A program made the position numbers and the translations under genes. Source: JBBQVZ01 sp963695975 (lineage in GTDB: Bacteria > Actinomycetota > UBA4738 > HRBIN12). From it: a stretch of DNA of 64,000 nt. The stretch lies in the NCBI GenBank assembly GCA_963695975.1, contig CAVOIB010000010.1, forward strand, positions 124,001-188,000, read 5' to 3'. Of the stretch, positions 17,306 through 26,075 are shown one piece after another. Within the stretch, counting starts at the first letter, position 1; every line of letters begins with the position of its first letter. Below the pieces are notes generated by a model. That model did no database searches. It had not been told where the DNA came from and saw only the letters and a list, made by a program, of their open reading frames with translations.

Positions 17306-18093
17306 CCGACCGCCTTGGTACCGAGATACGCCTCGATCACCTGTGGGTCGTGAGCGACCTCTTCATACGTCCCCTCGGCGATCTTGCGTCCGTAGTCGAG
17401 CGCGATCACGCGATCGGACACGCCCTTCACCACCCGCATGTCGTGTTCGATCAGTAAGACGGTAAGACCGAGCTCGTCGCGCATCCGGACGATGTGGTCC
17501 TTCAGCTCGAGGGTCTCACGTGGATTCATCCCGGCCGTCGGCTCGTCGAGCAGGACCAACACCGGGTCGGTCGCGAGAGCTCGCGCCATCTCCAATCGAC
17601 GTCGGTTGGCGTAGGACAACGCGAACGCCGGTTGCTCCTGTCGGTATCCCGCGAGGCGCGTGCCGAAGAAATCGAGGCTCTCCCTCGCTCGCTCACGGAT
17701 CCGCTCCTCCTCGCGATGCGTTCGGGGGAGCCGCACGATCGAGCCGAAGACACCAGCCTTGGACCGGCAGTGCTGGCCGACCATCGCGTTCTCGAGCACC
17801 GTCATGTTAGGGAACAGGTGCACGGTCTGGAACGTGCGCGAGATCCCGAGGCGCGTGATCCGATTGGGAGCGAGACCGACGATGCTGTCGCCTCGGAACC
17901 GGACGTCCCCGTCGCTCGGCCCGTACAGCCCGGTGATCACGTTGAACATCGTGCTCTTGCCCGCGCCGTTCGGCCCGATCACCGAGACGATCTCGCCGGT
18001 GTCGACGTGCATGTCCAACCCGGACAGCGCGTTCAGTCCGCCGAACTGCTTCTGCACGGCGATGAGCTCGAGCAGGTGCGCCGCTTCGCTCAC
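17302..18093 (-). CDS. livG: Branched-chain amino acid ABC transporter ATPase
   Basis: A 263-residue ATPase of the LivG class. Walker A is GPNGAGKSTMFN and the Q-loop segment is ISRTFQTVHLFPNMTVLEN. The signature is degenerate (LSYANRRRLEMARAL), as normal for LivG, and Walker B is VLVLLDEPTAGMNP. The C-terminal YEEVAHDPQVIEAYLG is the LivG tail. Both ends overlap neighbouring genes by 4 bp. Confidence 0.94.
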   Translation of the reverse strand: MSEAAHLLELIAVQKQFGGLNALSGLDMHVDTGEIVSVIGPNGAGKSTMFNVITGLYGPSDGDVRFRGDSIVGLAPNRITRLGISRTFQTVHLFPNMTVLENAMVGQHCRSKAGVFGSIVRLPRTHREEERIRERARESLDFFGTRLAGYRQEQPAFALSYANRRRLEMARALATDPVLVLLDEPTAGMNPRETLELKDHIVRMRDELGLTVLLIEHDMRVVKGVSDRVIALDYGRKIAEGTYEEVAHDPQVIEAYLGTKAVG

Positions 18094-19886
18094 TCCAGCT
18101 CCTCCACTTCGCCGCCAAGGGCCCCCCCGGGGAGCACCGCGGCGACGGCCTCGGCCTCACCGGAGACCCCCTTCGCCCATGCATCCTGCAAGGTCTCGGA
18201 CTCCTCCAACTCGCGGCTGCGACGGACGTTCGGGATCAGGCCCTGTGGACGCAGGATCATAATCGCCACGAGCGCACCGCCGTAGATCAGCAGGCGGTAC
18301 TCCTCGAACTCACGGAGCAGGCCGGGAAGCCCGATCAGCACCAAGGCACCGACCACGACGCCGGGCAGGCTGCCCAGTCCGCCCAGGATCACGACGGCCA
18401 GCGCCGTGATCGACACGAGGATCTCGAAACTCGCAGGCGTCAGCGACCCCAGGTTGACCGCGAAAAGCGCGCCGCCGAGCGAACCGATCGCGCCACCCAT
18501 CGCGAACGCCAGGAGCTTGAACCTGATCGTGCTGATCCCCATCGCGTCGGCGACCTGCTCGTCCTCGCGCATCGCGTTCCACGCTCGGCCGACGCGCGAC
18601 GAAGCGAGTCGCCAGGACACGAAGAGCGCGAGCAGGACGAAGGCGAGCGCGAGGTAGTAGAACTGCTGGGGGTTGTCCTGGGGGTTGAACCCGAAGATCT
18701 GAGCCTTCGTGACCCCTCGCATCCCCTGCGGTCCGCCGATCAACGGCTGCGCCCATTTCGACGCCGTGATGACGCTGACGATCTCGCCGAGACCGAGCGT
18801 GACGATCGCCAGATAGTCGCCTCGGAGACGGAGCACGGGCGCGCCGATGAGCAGACCGAGGCAGGCGGCCAGTGCCGCGACGATCCAGACGGCCACGTAG
18901 AAGTTGAGATGTGCGGAGAGGGCCGGTTCGGCCGCCCCGGTGGTCGTGTTGAGGAACGCACCGGTAAGCACCGCGGTGCTGTATGCCCCGAACGCGAAGA
19001 ACGCGACGTAGCCGAGATCGAGCAGCCCCGCGTACCCGACCACGATGTTGAGCCCGATCCCCAGCAACACGTAGACCATGACCTGTGACAAGACCTCCGA
19101 GATCACAGATCCCAGAAGCAGGGGCACGGCGAACAGCACCGCGAAGATCCCGACCAGCAGGCCGAGCCGAGCGGATGGCTCGGTCTGCACGGTCTTGCGG
19201 AATCGACCGCTTGCGGCCTCCCCGCGTCGATTCCAGTAGACGCTCGCCCCGGCAGCGACGACGAAGACGATGACCCCCCCGAACACGGTCAATCCTCGCC
19301 CGGGGCGGTACAGCCAGTCCGCTCGGAATCCGAGTTCCACGAACACGATCGGCACGATCCGCTGGAGCATCCCGAGCAGCAGGACCGCCAGCAGCCCGGT
19401 CGTTGCCGGCCGGCGCACGTTCGCGGGAGCGGTTCGAGCGAAGCCACCGATCGCGCCTCCGACGACGGACAGCCCGAGGAGGACGACGAGGCCGGCGGGG
19501 ACGCCCCTCCCGAACGTCAGGAAGTCGATCAGCTCCTGGGTGACCGAGATGAAGACCTCGCGGATGCGATCGACACCGAACCAGTCCGCGAACCACACCG
19601 CACCCGCGAAGACGACGCCGGTCACGATCCCCGTCCAGGCCCCCGCGCCGACCCCTCCCGCGAACGGCACCTCGTGCTTTTCCCCTGAGATGATGCGAGG
19701 GCGCGTCACCGCGTACGCGGCGACGAGCGAGGGCGCCACGATGAGGACGCGCCCGAGCGTGACATGCTCGCCGACGAGCTGCAGGTCCGCGAACTTCGTG
19801 TAGATCCCGACGAGGCACAGGTAGATCGCGCCCACGCCGCCGATGAGACCTCCGCGCACGATCCAGCGCCGGGTGACGCCTCCCAT
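18090..19886 (-). CDS. livM: Branched-chain amino acid ABC transporter permease with extended N-terminus
   Basis: A 598-residue membrane permease. The last 330 residues are a normal LivM channel (GYAGLLDLGYVAFFAFGAY, LRLRGDYLAIVTLGLGEI, RVGRAWNAMREDEQVADAMG with the ATPase-contacting EAA-like loop). The first 250 residues add about six more hydrophobic segments, roughly doubling the usual length. The ATG directly abuts the livH stop. The C-terminal 45 residues are acidic. The extra domain has no function I can name. Confidence 0.92.
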   Translation of the reverse strand: MGGVTRRWIVRGGLIGGVGAIYLCLVGIYTKFADLQLVGEHVTLGRVLIVAPSLVAAYAVTRPRIISGEKHEVPFAGGVGAGAWTGIVTGVVFAGAVWFADWFGVDRIREVFISVTQELIDFLTFGRGVPAGLVVLLGLSVVGGAIGGFARTAPANVRRPATTGLLAVLLLGMLQRIVPIVFVELGFRADWLYRPGRGLTVFGGVIVFVVAAGASVYWNRRGEAASGRFRKTVQTEPSARLGLLVGIFAVLFAVPLLLGSVISEVLSQVMVYVLLGIGLNIVVGYAGLLDLGYVAFFAFGAYSTAVLTGAFLNTTTGAAEPALSAHLNFYVAVWIVAALAACLGLLIGAPVLRLRGDYLAIVTLGLGEIVSVITASKWAQPLIGGPQGMRGVTKAQIFGFNPQDNPQQFYYLALAFVLLALFVSWRLASSRVGRAWNAMREDEQVADAMGISTIRFKLLAFAMGGAIGSLGGALFAVNLGSLTPASFEILVSITALAVVILGGLGSLPGVVVGALVLIGLPGLLREFEEYRLLIYGGALVAIMILRPQGLIPNVRRSRELEESETLQDAWAKGVSGEAEAVAAVLPGGALGGEVEELE

Positions 19887-21008
19887 TCAGACCTTCTCCG
19901 CTTCCCCGGTCCCGAGGATGCCGCCGGGTCGGAAGACGAGGACCAGGACCAGCACGAGGAACGTGAACGCGTCCTTCAGCTGGAACGGCGAGGGGATCCC
20001 GTACCCGGTCAAGATGAGCGCGGGGCCGAGCGATTGCATCAGCCCCAAGATGAGGCCCCCGAGTGCGGCCCCGGCGATGCTGCCGATCCCGCCGAGGACG
20101 GCCGCCGTGAATGCCGCGATCCCGAGCCGGAAGCCCATGGAGAAGTTCACCGATTCGAACGTGATCGAGAAGAGCACGGCCGCGACGCCGGCGAGCAGAC
20201 CACCGATGGCGAACGTGATCGTGACCACTCGGTCCACCTTGATACCCATGAGGCTGGCGATCTCACTGTCCGCAGCGACGGCGCGCATCGACTTCCCCGT
20301 TCGCGTGCGGGCGATGAACCACGAGAGGATCGCGACCGCCACGATCACGGTCACGATGACCACGACCTGGACCCGGTCGACCTCCAGGCCGAGGATCGTC
20401 CAGGTCCCGTTCAGGACGTCCGGCACCCCGAACCCCCGGTTCTGCGCTCCGAAGAACCCGCGGGCGGTGTTCTGGAGGAACAGCGAGGCGCCGATCGCCG
20501 TGATGAGCGGGACCAGCCGCGGGGCGTTACGGAGGGGCCGATAGGCGACCCGTTCGAGCAGGACGGCGACGCCCATCGACGTCAGCATCGCCACGGTCAA
20601 GACGATCGCGATCGACGCCACCGGGTTCGAATTGAGGAAGCCGCTGCGCTCGTAGGCGGACGAGACGAAATACCCGGCGAACGCTCCGAACATGAAGACC
20701 TCGCCATGAGCGAAGTTGATCATCCGCAGGATCCCGTACACGAGCGTGTACCCGAGCGCGATCAGAGCGATGATCGCGCCCTGGGCGATCCCCAAGATGA
20801 TGAAGCTTCTCCACGAATCGAAGGAGTAGCGCGTGTCAGCGGGCAGCGAGAGCGTCTTGTACGCGCCGATCACCACGACCGAGAGGATCAGCACGGACAG
20901 GACGATGAGGACGATCCTGCGCAGCGGGAGGCGCTCCAAGCGCCCGAGCTGTTGGGGTTGCGGCTGAGGCCGCTCCTGGGTCCCGGTAGCCATCGGCGGG
21001 AGCCTCAT
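19887..21008 (-). CDS. livH: Branched-chain amino acid ABC transporter permease
   Basis: A 373-residue membrane permease of the LivH class, with ALGYTLVYGILRMINFAHGEVFMFGAF near residue 85 (the family hallmark, given in part) and the loop TGKSMRAVAADSEIASLMGI that contacts LivF/G. The N-terminus is a Pro/Gln-rich cytoplasmic stretch. ATG at 21008 is used with GAGGA a few bases upstream; ATG at 20993 is an alternative. It forms the channel together with LivM. Confidence 0.93.
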   Translation of the reverse strand: MRLPPMATGTQERPQPQPQQLGRLERLPLRRIVLIVLSVLILSVVVIGAYKTLSLPADTRYSFDSWRSFIILGIAQGAIIALIALGYTLVYGILRMINFAHGEVFMFGAFAGYFVSSAYERSGFLNSNPVASIAIVLTVAMLTSMGVAVLLERVAYRPLRNAPRLVPLITAIGASLFLQNTARGFFGAQNRGFGVPDVLNGTWTILGLEVDRVQVVVIVTVIVAVAILSWFIARTRTGKSMRAVAADSEIASLMGIKVDRVVTITFAIGGLLAGVAAVLFSITFESVNFSMGFRLGIAAFTAAVLGGIGSIAGAALGGLILGLMQSLGPALILTGYGIPSPFQLKDAFTFLVLVLVLVFRPGGILGTGEAEKV

Positions 21009-21026
21009 CTTTCCTCAGACACGGCG

Positions 21027-21055
21027 CTGCGGGTGGACCTTCGGCCCACCCGCAG
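21027..21055 (-). promoter_or_regulatory. Stem-loop between livK and livH
   Basis: A 10-bp perfect stem CTGCGGGTGG/CCACCCGCAG (21027-21036 with 21046-21055) fills the 65-bp gap after livK. It has no U-run. Such hairpins after a binding-protein gene usually protect its mRNA and lower expression of the permeases. Confidence 0.55.
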
Positions 21056-21073
21056 CTATCCGAGCCGCCTTTG

Positions 21074-22408
21074 CTAGATGACGTCAGCCAGCGACTTCGT
21101 CTCCGAGAAGACTGGGTCGTCGGGCTTGGCGCCTCCGTCGACCGGCCAGTGGTCGTACTGGAAGACACCGATCGTGACGTCGGTTGCGCAGTCACCCAAC
21201 GGGGTGCACGTGATCGTGCCCGTGAGGCCCTGGTAGCCGCTCGTCGCGAAGACCGCATCCTTCAGCGCGGTGCGCGGGATCGTGAGGTTCCCGCTCCCGT
21301 CGTCCACCGCGACGGCCTTGATCGCGTCGAACAGGACGTTGGTCGCATCGAACGCGTGGGCGTTGAAGACCGACGTCGGGTCCCCGAACTGCTCCTTGTA
21401 CGCGGGGAGGTACGTGTTCTTGTAGAAGTCGCCGTTCGCGAACGCGGTGACGTCAGGCGACGACGCGTAGTAGTCCATCCCGGCGATCGGCTTGCCCACC
21501 GTGTCGATGAACGAGCTCTCCAGGCACCCGTCCGAACCGACCTGGACCGTGCCCTTGGCCAGGATGTCCGACCCCTGCGTGTAGCTCAGGGAGCACACGG
21601 GGTTGAAGTTCGGGCCGTACACCGCGTCGGGCTTCCCGGCGGCGATGCTGGTGAAGACCGGGCCCAGATCGGTGTCGCCGCTGTTCACCTGTTCGATGTC
21701 GGTGATCTTCCCACCGAGCGCCTCGAAGTTGTCGCGGAACGCGGCGGCCAGGCCGTCGGCGTACGGGCTCTCGTCGTTGATCGTCGCCGCCGTCTTGAGA
21801 CCGAGCTTGGTGTAGACGAAGTCTGCGACGATCGCGCCCTGGACCTTGTCGTTGTGCGCCGTGCGTGCGTAGAAGGGCTGGTGCGACCCGTCCGCCGTCA
21901 GCGCGGGGTTCGTGTTCGACGGCGAGAACAGCAGCATGCCCTTGTCGCTGAGGATGGTGTCGGCGACGCCGAGCGCAGCGCTCGAGCACGAGGTCCCGAT
22001 CACGGCGACGATGTCGGGGTTGGCGGCCAGCGCGGTTGCGCCCGCCTGTCCACCCTCGGCCGAGCAGAGGTCGTCCTCTTGCTGCAACGTGACGTCGTGG
22101 CCGAGCAGCTGCCCGTCCGTCCCGTCCATCGTCCCGTCGAGGTTGTCGATCGCCAGCTGGATGCCGTGGACACTGTCGGTGCCCAGGAACGCTGTATCCC
22201 CGGAGATCGACAGCAGCGACGCGAGCTGGATCGGATCACCGGCGGCCACCTGGACGCACCCGAACGGGTCTGCCGAGCAATCCACGGTGGCTCCGCCAGA
22301 CGCAGAACCGCCGCCGCCGCCCGTGTCGTTGCTGTTGGAACAGGCGCTAGCCACGACGGCGAACACGCTGACGACGGCGAGCGTCGTGAACAGGTTCCGA
22401 CGCTTCAT
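21074..22408 (-). CDS. livK: Branched-chain amino acid ABC transporter substrate-binding lipoprotein
   Basis: A 444-residue solute-binding protein (type I periplasmic fold, LivK class). The signal peptide ends in lipobox VASAC, then comes a Gly/Ser linker. The fold begins at DPIQLASLLSISGDTAFLG and includes VIGTSCSSAALG and TAATINDESPYADGLAAAF. ATG at 22408 is chosen because a purine-rich AGGGAGAGGGGGG precedes it and the signal peptide starts there. It is the first gene of the seven-gene liv operon. The ligand specificity is not evident. Confidence 0.93.
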   Translation of the reverse strand: MKRRNLFTTLAVVSVFAVVASACSNSNDTGGGGGSASGGATVDCSADPFGCVQVAAGDPIQLASLLSISGDTAFLGTDSVHGIQLAIDNLDGTMDGTDGQLLGHDVTLQQEDDLCSAEGGQAGATALAANPDIVAVIGTSCSSAALGVADTILSDKGMLLFSPSNTNPALTADGSHQPFYARTAHNDKVQGAIVADFVYTKLGLKTAATINDESPYADGLAAAFRDNFEALGGKITDIEQVNSGDTDLGPVFTSIAAGKPDAVYGPNFNPVCSLSYTQGSDILAKGTVQVGSDGCLESSFIDTVGKPIAGMDYYASSPDVTAFANGDFYKNTYLPAYKEQFGDPTSVFNAHAFDATNVLFDAIKAVAVDDGSGNLTIPRTALKDAVFATSGYQGLTGTITCTPLGDCATDVTIGVFQYDHWPVDGGAKPDDPVFSETKSLADVI

Positions 22409-22534
22409 GGACCCCCCCTCTCCCTCTTCCATCTCGCAGATGTGGGGTGGTTGGTACCACATCCGCCTCTCGAAGCCAACCCGGGGCCGGGCTCGCCATC
22501 ACTGGATACGCGCGCCGACCCCGTTGTGGATGTG

Positions 22535-23308
22535 CTATCCGGTCGCCAACGCTCGACGGAACCCCTCCAGGGCCTTGGAGAAGCCCGCTCGGTCGCCGTC
22601 CAAGAGCCTGACCATCAGCGCGCTCCCCACGATGGCACCGTCCGCGAACGAACCGGCCTCCGTGGCCTGCTCCGGCGTCCCCACCCCTACTCCGAGCAAG
22701 AGCGGGAGGTCGGTCAAGGGTCGCAGACGTCTCACGAGCTCCTTGCCCGTCGAGGCGAGCTCGTCGCGCGCCCCGGTGACGCCGTACGTGGCCACGCAGT
22801 AGACGAACCCGCCCGCCGCCGACGCGATCCGCGCGAGCCGCTCGTCGGAGTTTCCCGGCGCCGCGAGCTGCACGGAGGCGACGCCGTGCTCGCCGCAGGC
22901 CCGCGACCACTCCTCGCCCTCGTCCACCGGGAGGTCCGGGACGATCGCGCCGACCACACCCGCACGCGCCGCCTCATCCAGGAACGCGGAGAACCCGTGG
23001 CGGTAGATGGGGTTCACGTACGTCATGACGGCGACGGGCACGTCCAGCCCCGCCTCGGCGATCGTGGCAAGGATCGCCGAGGGTCGCGCACCGGCGGCCA
23101 GGGCGAGCCGCGACGCCTCCTGGATGACCCCGCCGTCCATCACCGGGTCCGAGAACGGGATCCCGACCTCGACGGCGTCGGCTCCCGCGTCCTGCAACGA
23201 CCGCAGAAGTCCTGCGTCCACCCCCGGGAACCCTCCGGTGACGTACGGAACGAAGGAGCGTCCGCCGGCGTCTCGGCGCGCACGGAGGGCCGCCTCGAGG
23301 TCAGGCAA
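22535..23308 (-). CDS. trpA: Tryptophan synthase alpha chain
   Basis: Cleaves indole-3-glycerol phosphate to indole and glyceraldehyde phosphate, and passes indole to TrpB. The 257-residue TIM barrel shows FVPYVTGGFP, the catalytic Glu and Asp in VEVGIPFSDPVMDG, and the phosphate-binding GVGVGTPEQA and GAIVGSA. TTG at 23308 overlaps the trpB stop by 8 bp and gives a normal N-terminus; an in-frame ATG at 23353 is less likely. Confidence 0.94.
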   Translation of the reverse strand: MPDLEAALRARRDAGGRSFVPYVTGGFPGVDAGLLRSLQDAGADAVEVGIPFSDPVMDGGVIQEASRLALAAGARPSAILATIAEAGLDVPVAVMTYVNPIYRHGFSAFLDEAARAGVVGAIVPDLPVDEGEEWSRACGEHGVASVQLAAPGNSDERLARIASAAGGFVYCVATYGVTGARDELASTGKELVRRLRPLTDLPLLLGVGVGTPEQATEAGSFADGAIVGSALMVRLLDGDRAGFSKALEGFRRALATG

Positions 23309-24509
23309 CCGTCGCGTCCAACGCCGCCCGGATCGTGTCGAGGTCCTTGTCACCGCGGCCAGACAGACAGACGAGCACGACGGAGCCCTCCGGCAGGGGC
23401 CGGCCGAGCAGCCAGCCGATCACGTGCGACGGCTCGAGTGCCGGGAGGATCCCCTCGCTCCGCGCCAGCGCCTGGAATCCTGCGAGCGCCTCCCGGTCGG
23501 TGGCCGAGACGTAACGAGCGAGACCGCTGTCGTGGAGGAACGCGTGCTCGGGACCCACCCCCGGGTAGTCGAGCCCCGCCGAGATCGAGTGCGTTTCGGC
23601 GACCTGACCGTCCGCGTCCTGGAGCAGGTAGGAGAGCGCCCCGTGCAAGATGCCGGGCTGACCCTGCGTGATCGAGGAGCAGTGTTCACCCAGCTGCGAC
23701 CCCGTCCCCCCCGCCTCGACGCCGATCAACTCGACGCCGGGCATCCCGACGAAGGCCGTGAACATCCCGATGGCGTTGCTCCCGCCTCCTACGCACGCGA
23801 CGACGACCTGCGGATCGACCCCGTGCACGTCCGCGAACTGAGCGCGGGCCTCGTCACCGATCACGCGCTGGAGGTCCCGCACGAGCAGCGGGAAGGGATG
23901 CGGCCCGACGACCGATCCGATGATGTAGTGCGTCGTGCGAACCGAGGCGGCCCAGTCCCGGAGCGCCTCGTTGACGGCCTCCTTGAGGGTGCGCGTCCCC
24001 GCCATGACGGGTACGACCTCGGCGCCGAGCAGCTTCATCCGCGCGACGTTGGGCGCCTGACGGTGCGTGTCCTCCTCGCCCATGTAGACGACGCAGGGAA
24101 GTCCGAGGAGCGCGCACGCGGTCGCGGCGGCCACCCCGTGCTGTCCCGCCCCGGTCTCGGCGATGATCCGCTCCTTGCCAAGGCGCTTCGCGAGCAGCGC
24201 CTGGCCGAGCGCGTTGTTTATCTTGTGAGCGCCCGTGTGCGCCAGATCCTCGCGCTTCAACCAGATGTCGTACCCGAGCTCATCCGAAAGCCGTCGCGCG
24301 TGCGTGATCGGGGTCGGCCGGCCCACGAAGTCACGCAGCAGCGCGCCGAGCTCTCCGCGGAACCCCGGATCGTCCCGGAGCTCACCCCAGGCGGAAGCGA
24401 GCTCGTCCAGCGCGGGGATCAGCACCTCGGGGACGTAGCGGCCTCCGTAGGTCCCGAATCGCCCGCGCTCGTCGGGAACGAGCGGCGGCCGAGCGACCGC
24501 GGTGCTCAT
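23301..24509 (-). CDS. trpB: Tryptophan synthase beta chain
   Basis: PLP enzyme that condenses indole with serine. The 402 residues are the usual length for TrpB1. The PLP lysine is in LAHTGAHKINNALGQ, the catalytic Glu in IIAETGAGQHGVA, and the phosphate loop is VGGGSNAIGMF. ATG at 24509 overlaps the trpC stop by 4 bp (ATGA). Gene order trpC-trpB-trpA is kept, but trpF is missing between trpC and trpB. Confidence 0.97.
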   Translation of the reverse strand: MSTAVARPPLVPDERGRFGTYGGRYVPEVLIPALDELASAWGELRDDPGFRGELGALLRDFVGRPTPITHARRLSDELGYDIWLKREDLAHTGAHKINNALGQALLAKRLGKERIIAETGAGQHGVAAATACALLGLPCVVYMGEEDTHRQAPNVARMKLLGAEVVPVMAGTRTLKEAVNEALRDWAASVRTTHYIIGSVVGPHPFPLLVRDLQRVIGDEARAQFADVHGVDPQVVVACVGGGSNAIGMFTAFVGMPGVELIGVEAGGTGSQLGEHCSSITQGQPGILHGALSYLLQDADGQVAETHSISAGLDYPGVGPEHAFLHDSGLARYVSATDREALAGFQALARSEGILPALEPSHVIGWLLGRPLPEGSVVLVCLSGRGDKDLDTIRAALDATVA

Positions 24510-25285
24510 CGGTTCGACCCCTCCCCCAGCAGCTCCCGGAGCTTCGCCCCGGGGTCGTCGGCACGCATCAACGTCTCTCCCACAAGGATGGCAGACGCTC
24601 CGGCCTCGAGCGCCGCCCTCACGTCTTCGCGGCCGGCGATACCGCTCTCCAACACGGCGACCCGGTCGTCGGGGATCCGCCGGATATGGACGAGCGCGCG
24701 TTCGACGTCGACCTCGAGCGTCTCCAGATCTCGGGCGTTCACCCCGATCACCGTGGCCTCGGTCGCCAGCGCCTTCTCGAGATCGGCATCGGCGTGCGTC
24801 TCGACGAGGGTACCCATGCCGAGGTCTGCGGCCGTCGCGAGCATCGCCGCGAGCTCGTTCGCGGACAGGCATGCCGCGATCAGCAGCACGGCATCGGCGC
24901 CAGATGTGCGCGACTCGATCAGCTCGGACGGCGTCAGCAAGAAATCCTTGCGAAGGATCGGGAGGGCGCAGGCCATCCGCGCGGAGCGGAGGTCTGCGAG
25001 CGATCCTTGGAAGTGCACCGGCTCCGTGAGCACAGAGATCGCCGCCGCACCTGCGTCCGCATAGGCGCGGGCTTGTTCGCCCGCGTCGTGATCGGCGATC
25101 GCCCCCGCCGATGGCGAGGCCCGTTTGACCTCGGCGATCACGGCGGGCGTCCGACCACGGAGCGCGTCCTCGAACCCTCGGGTCGGGGGCAGCGCCATCG
25201 CCCGGGCCAGGAGCGTCCCGTCGTCTATCGGGTGTCGTTCCAGGTCCCGACGCCGCTCGGCGACGAGTTCGGAGAGGAAGCCCAT
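24506..25285 (-). CDS. trpC: Indole-3-glycerol phosphate synthase
   Basis: Converts CdRP to indole-3-glycerol phosphate. The 259-residue TIM barrel has the catalytic Lys in VIAEVKRASPSAG, the second Lys and Asp in PILRKDFLL, the Glu in LVETHADADLEKA, and NARDLETLEVD and VLESGIAG for phosphate binding. It lies 36 bp downstream of the HisA/PriA-like gene and overlaps trpB by 4 bp. Confidence 0.96.
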   Translation of the reverse strand: MGFLSELVAERRRDLERHPIDDGTLLARAMALPPTRGFEDALRGRTPAVIAEVKRASPSAGAIADHDAGEQARAYADAGAAAISVLTEPVHFQGSLADLRSARMACALPILRKDFLLTPSELIESRTSGADAVLLIAACLSANELAAMLATAADLGMGTLVETHADADLEKALATEATVIGVNARDLETLEVDVERALVHIRRIPDDRVAVLESGIAGREDVRAALEAGASAILVGETLMRADDPGAKLRELLGEGSNR

Positions 25286-25321
25286 AGGGCAGCCGAGTCT
25301 ATCGGTCGCGATCCGCCGCGT

Positions 25322-26038
25322 TCAGCGGTCTGCGAGCGCCGCGATCGCGTCGACGAGGTCCAGTTCGCCATCGAGGAACGCCCGCCCGATGACGGCCCCC
25401 TCCGCGCCGACGTGCCTGACGGCCGACAGCTCGGCGACCGATGCGATCCCTCCCGCAGCGATCACGGGCAGACCCGATCCGATCGCGAGGGTGAGCGCAC
25501 CGAGGTCTGGCCCCGCGAGCGTGCTCACCCGACCGACGGCCGTCACGAAGAGGCGGATCGCGCCCGCAGCCACGACCGCGTCGAGTGCTTCGGCGAGCGC
25601 CAGGTCGGTCGGCGTTCGGCCGCGAGCGCGGACCCGATCGCCGTCGACCTCGAGGGCGACCACGAGTTGCGGGCCGAAGTGCGCTATGACCTCGGTCGCG
25701 CCGTTCACGTCGGCGAGCGCCGCCGACCCCATCACGACCCGCTCGGCGCCGGCCTCGAGGGCAGCTCTCACGTGCGCCGGATCCACGATCGCGCCGGCGG
25801 CCTGCACGGGCACTCCGAGTCGGGCGATCGACCGCAGCACCCCGAGACCGGATTGCTCACCGCGGAACGCCAGGTCCATGTCGACGACGTGCAACCTGGT
25901 GGCGCCGGCCGCCACCAGCGCTCTGGCCGCATGAAGCGGGTCGCCGTCGTAGGCCGACAGGGGCTCGGGCCCCGCCCGAGTGAACCGCGCCAGACGACCG
26001 CCCAACACGTCGATCGCGGGGATCACCTGGAAGGCCAC
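25322..26038 (-). CDS. HisA/PriA-like (phosphoribosyl isomerase) protein with altered active site
   Basis: A 238-residue TIM barrel clearly related to HisA and actinobacterial PriA: IPAIDVLGGRLARF with the first catalytic Asp, GATRLHVVDMDLAF and GAEGAVIGRAFLDG. In PriA-bearing actinobacteria this one enzyme serves both histidine (HisA) and tryptophan (TrpF) synthesis, and here it stands in the trp operon where trpF would be. However, the KDGT motif holding the general-acid Asp reads RVST, the SGGIRD phosphate motif reads AGAIVD, and the LDV strand Asp is Glu. The activity is therefore uncertain. A sub-functionalised TrpF or a non-catalytic paralogue are both possible. The start is GTG at 26038. 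Confidence 0.78.
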   Translation of the reverse strand: MAFQVIPAIDVLGGRLARFTRAGPEPLSAYDGDPLHAARALVAAGATRLHVVDMDLAFRGEQSGLGVLRSIARLGVPVQAAGAIVDPAHVRAALEAGAERVVMGSAALADVNGATEVIAHFGPQLVVALEVDGDRVRARGRTPTDLALAEALDAVVAAGAIRLFVTAVGRVSTLAGPDLGALTLAIGSGLPVIAAGGIASVAELSAVRHVGAEGAVIGRAFLDGELDLVDAIAALADR

Positions 26039-26075
26039 GCAGGCACATTACCGGCGGCCGGAGCGCAGTCGTCGG

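Noticed and set aside
22439..22465. Hairpin GATGTGG/CCACATC upstream of livK as a regulatory leader
   Set aside because: It is only a 7-bp stem in the 126-bp trpA-livK gap, and I could not find a convincing promoter next to it, so no function is claimed.
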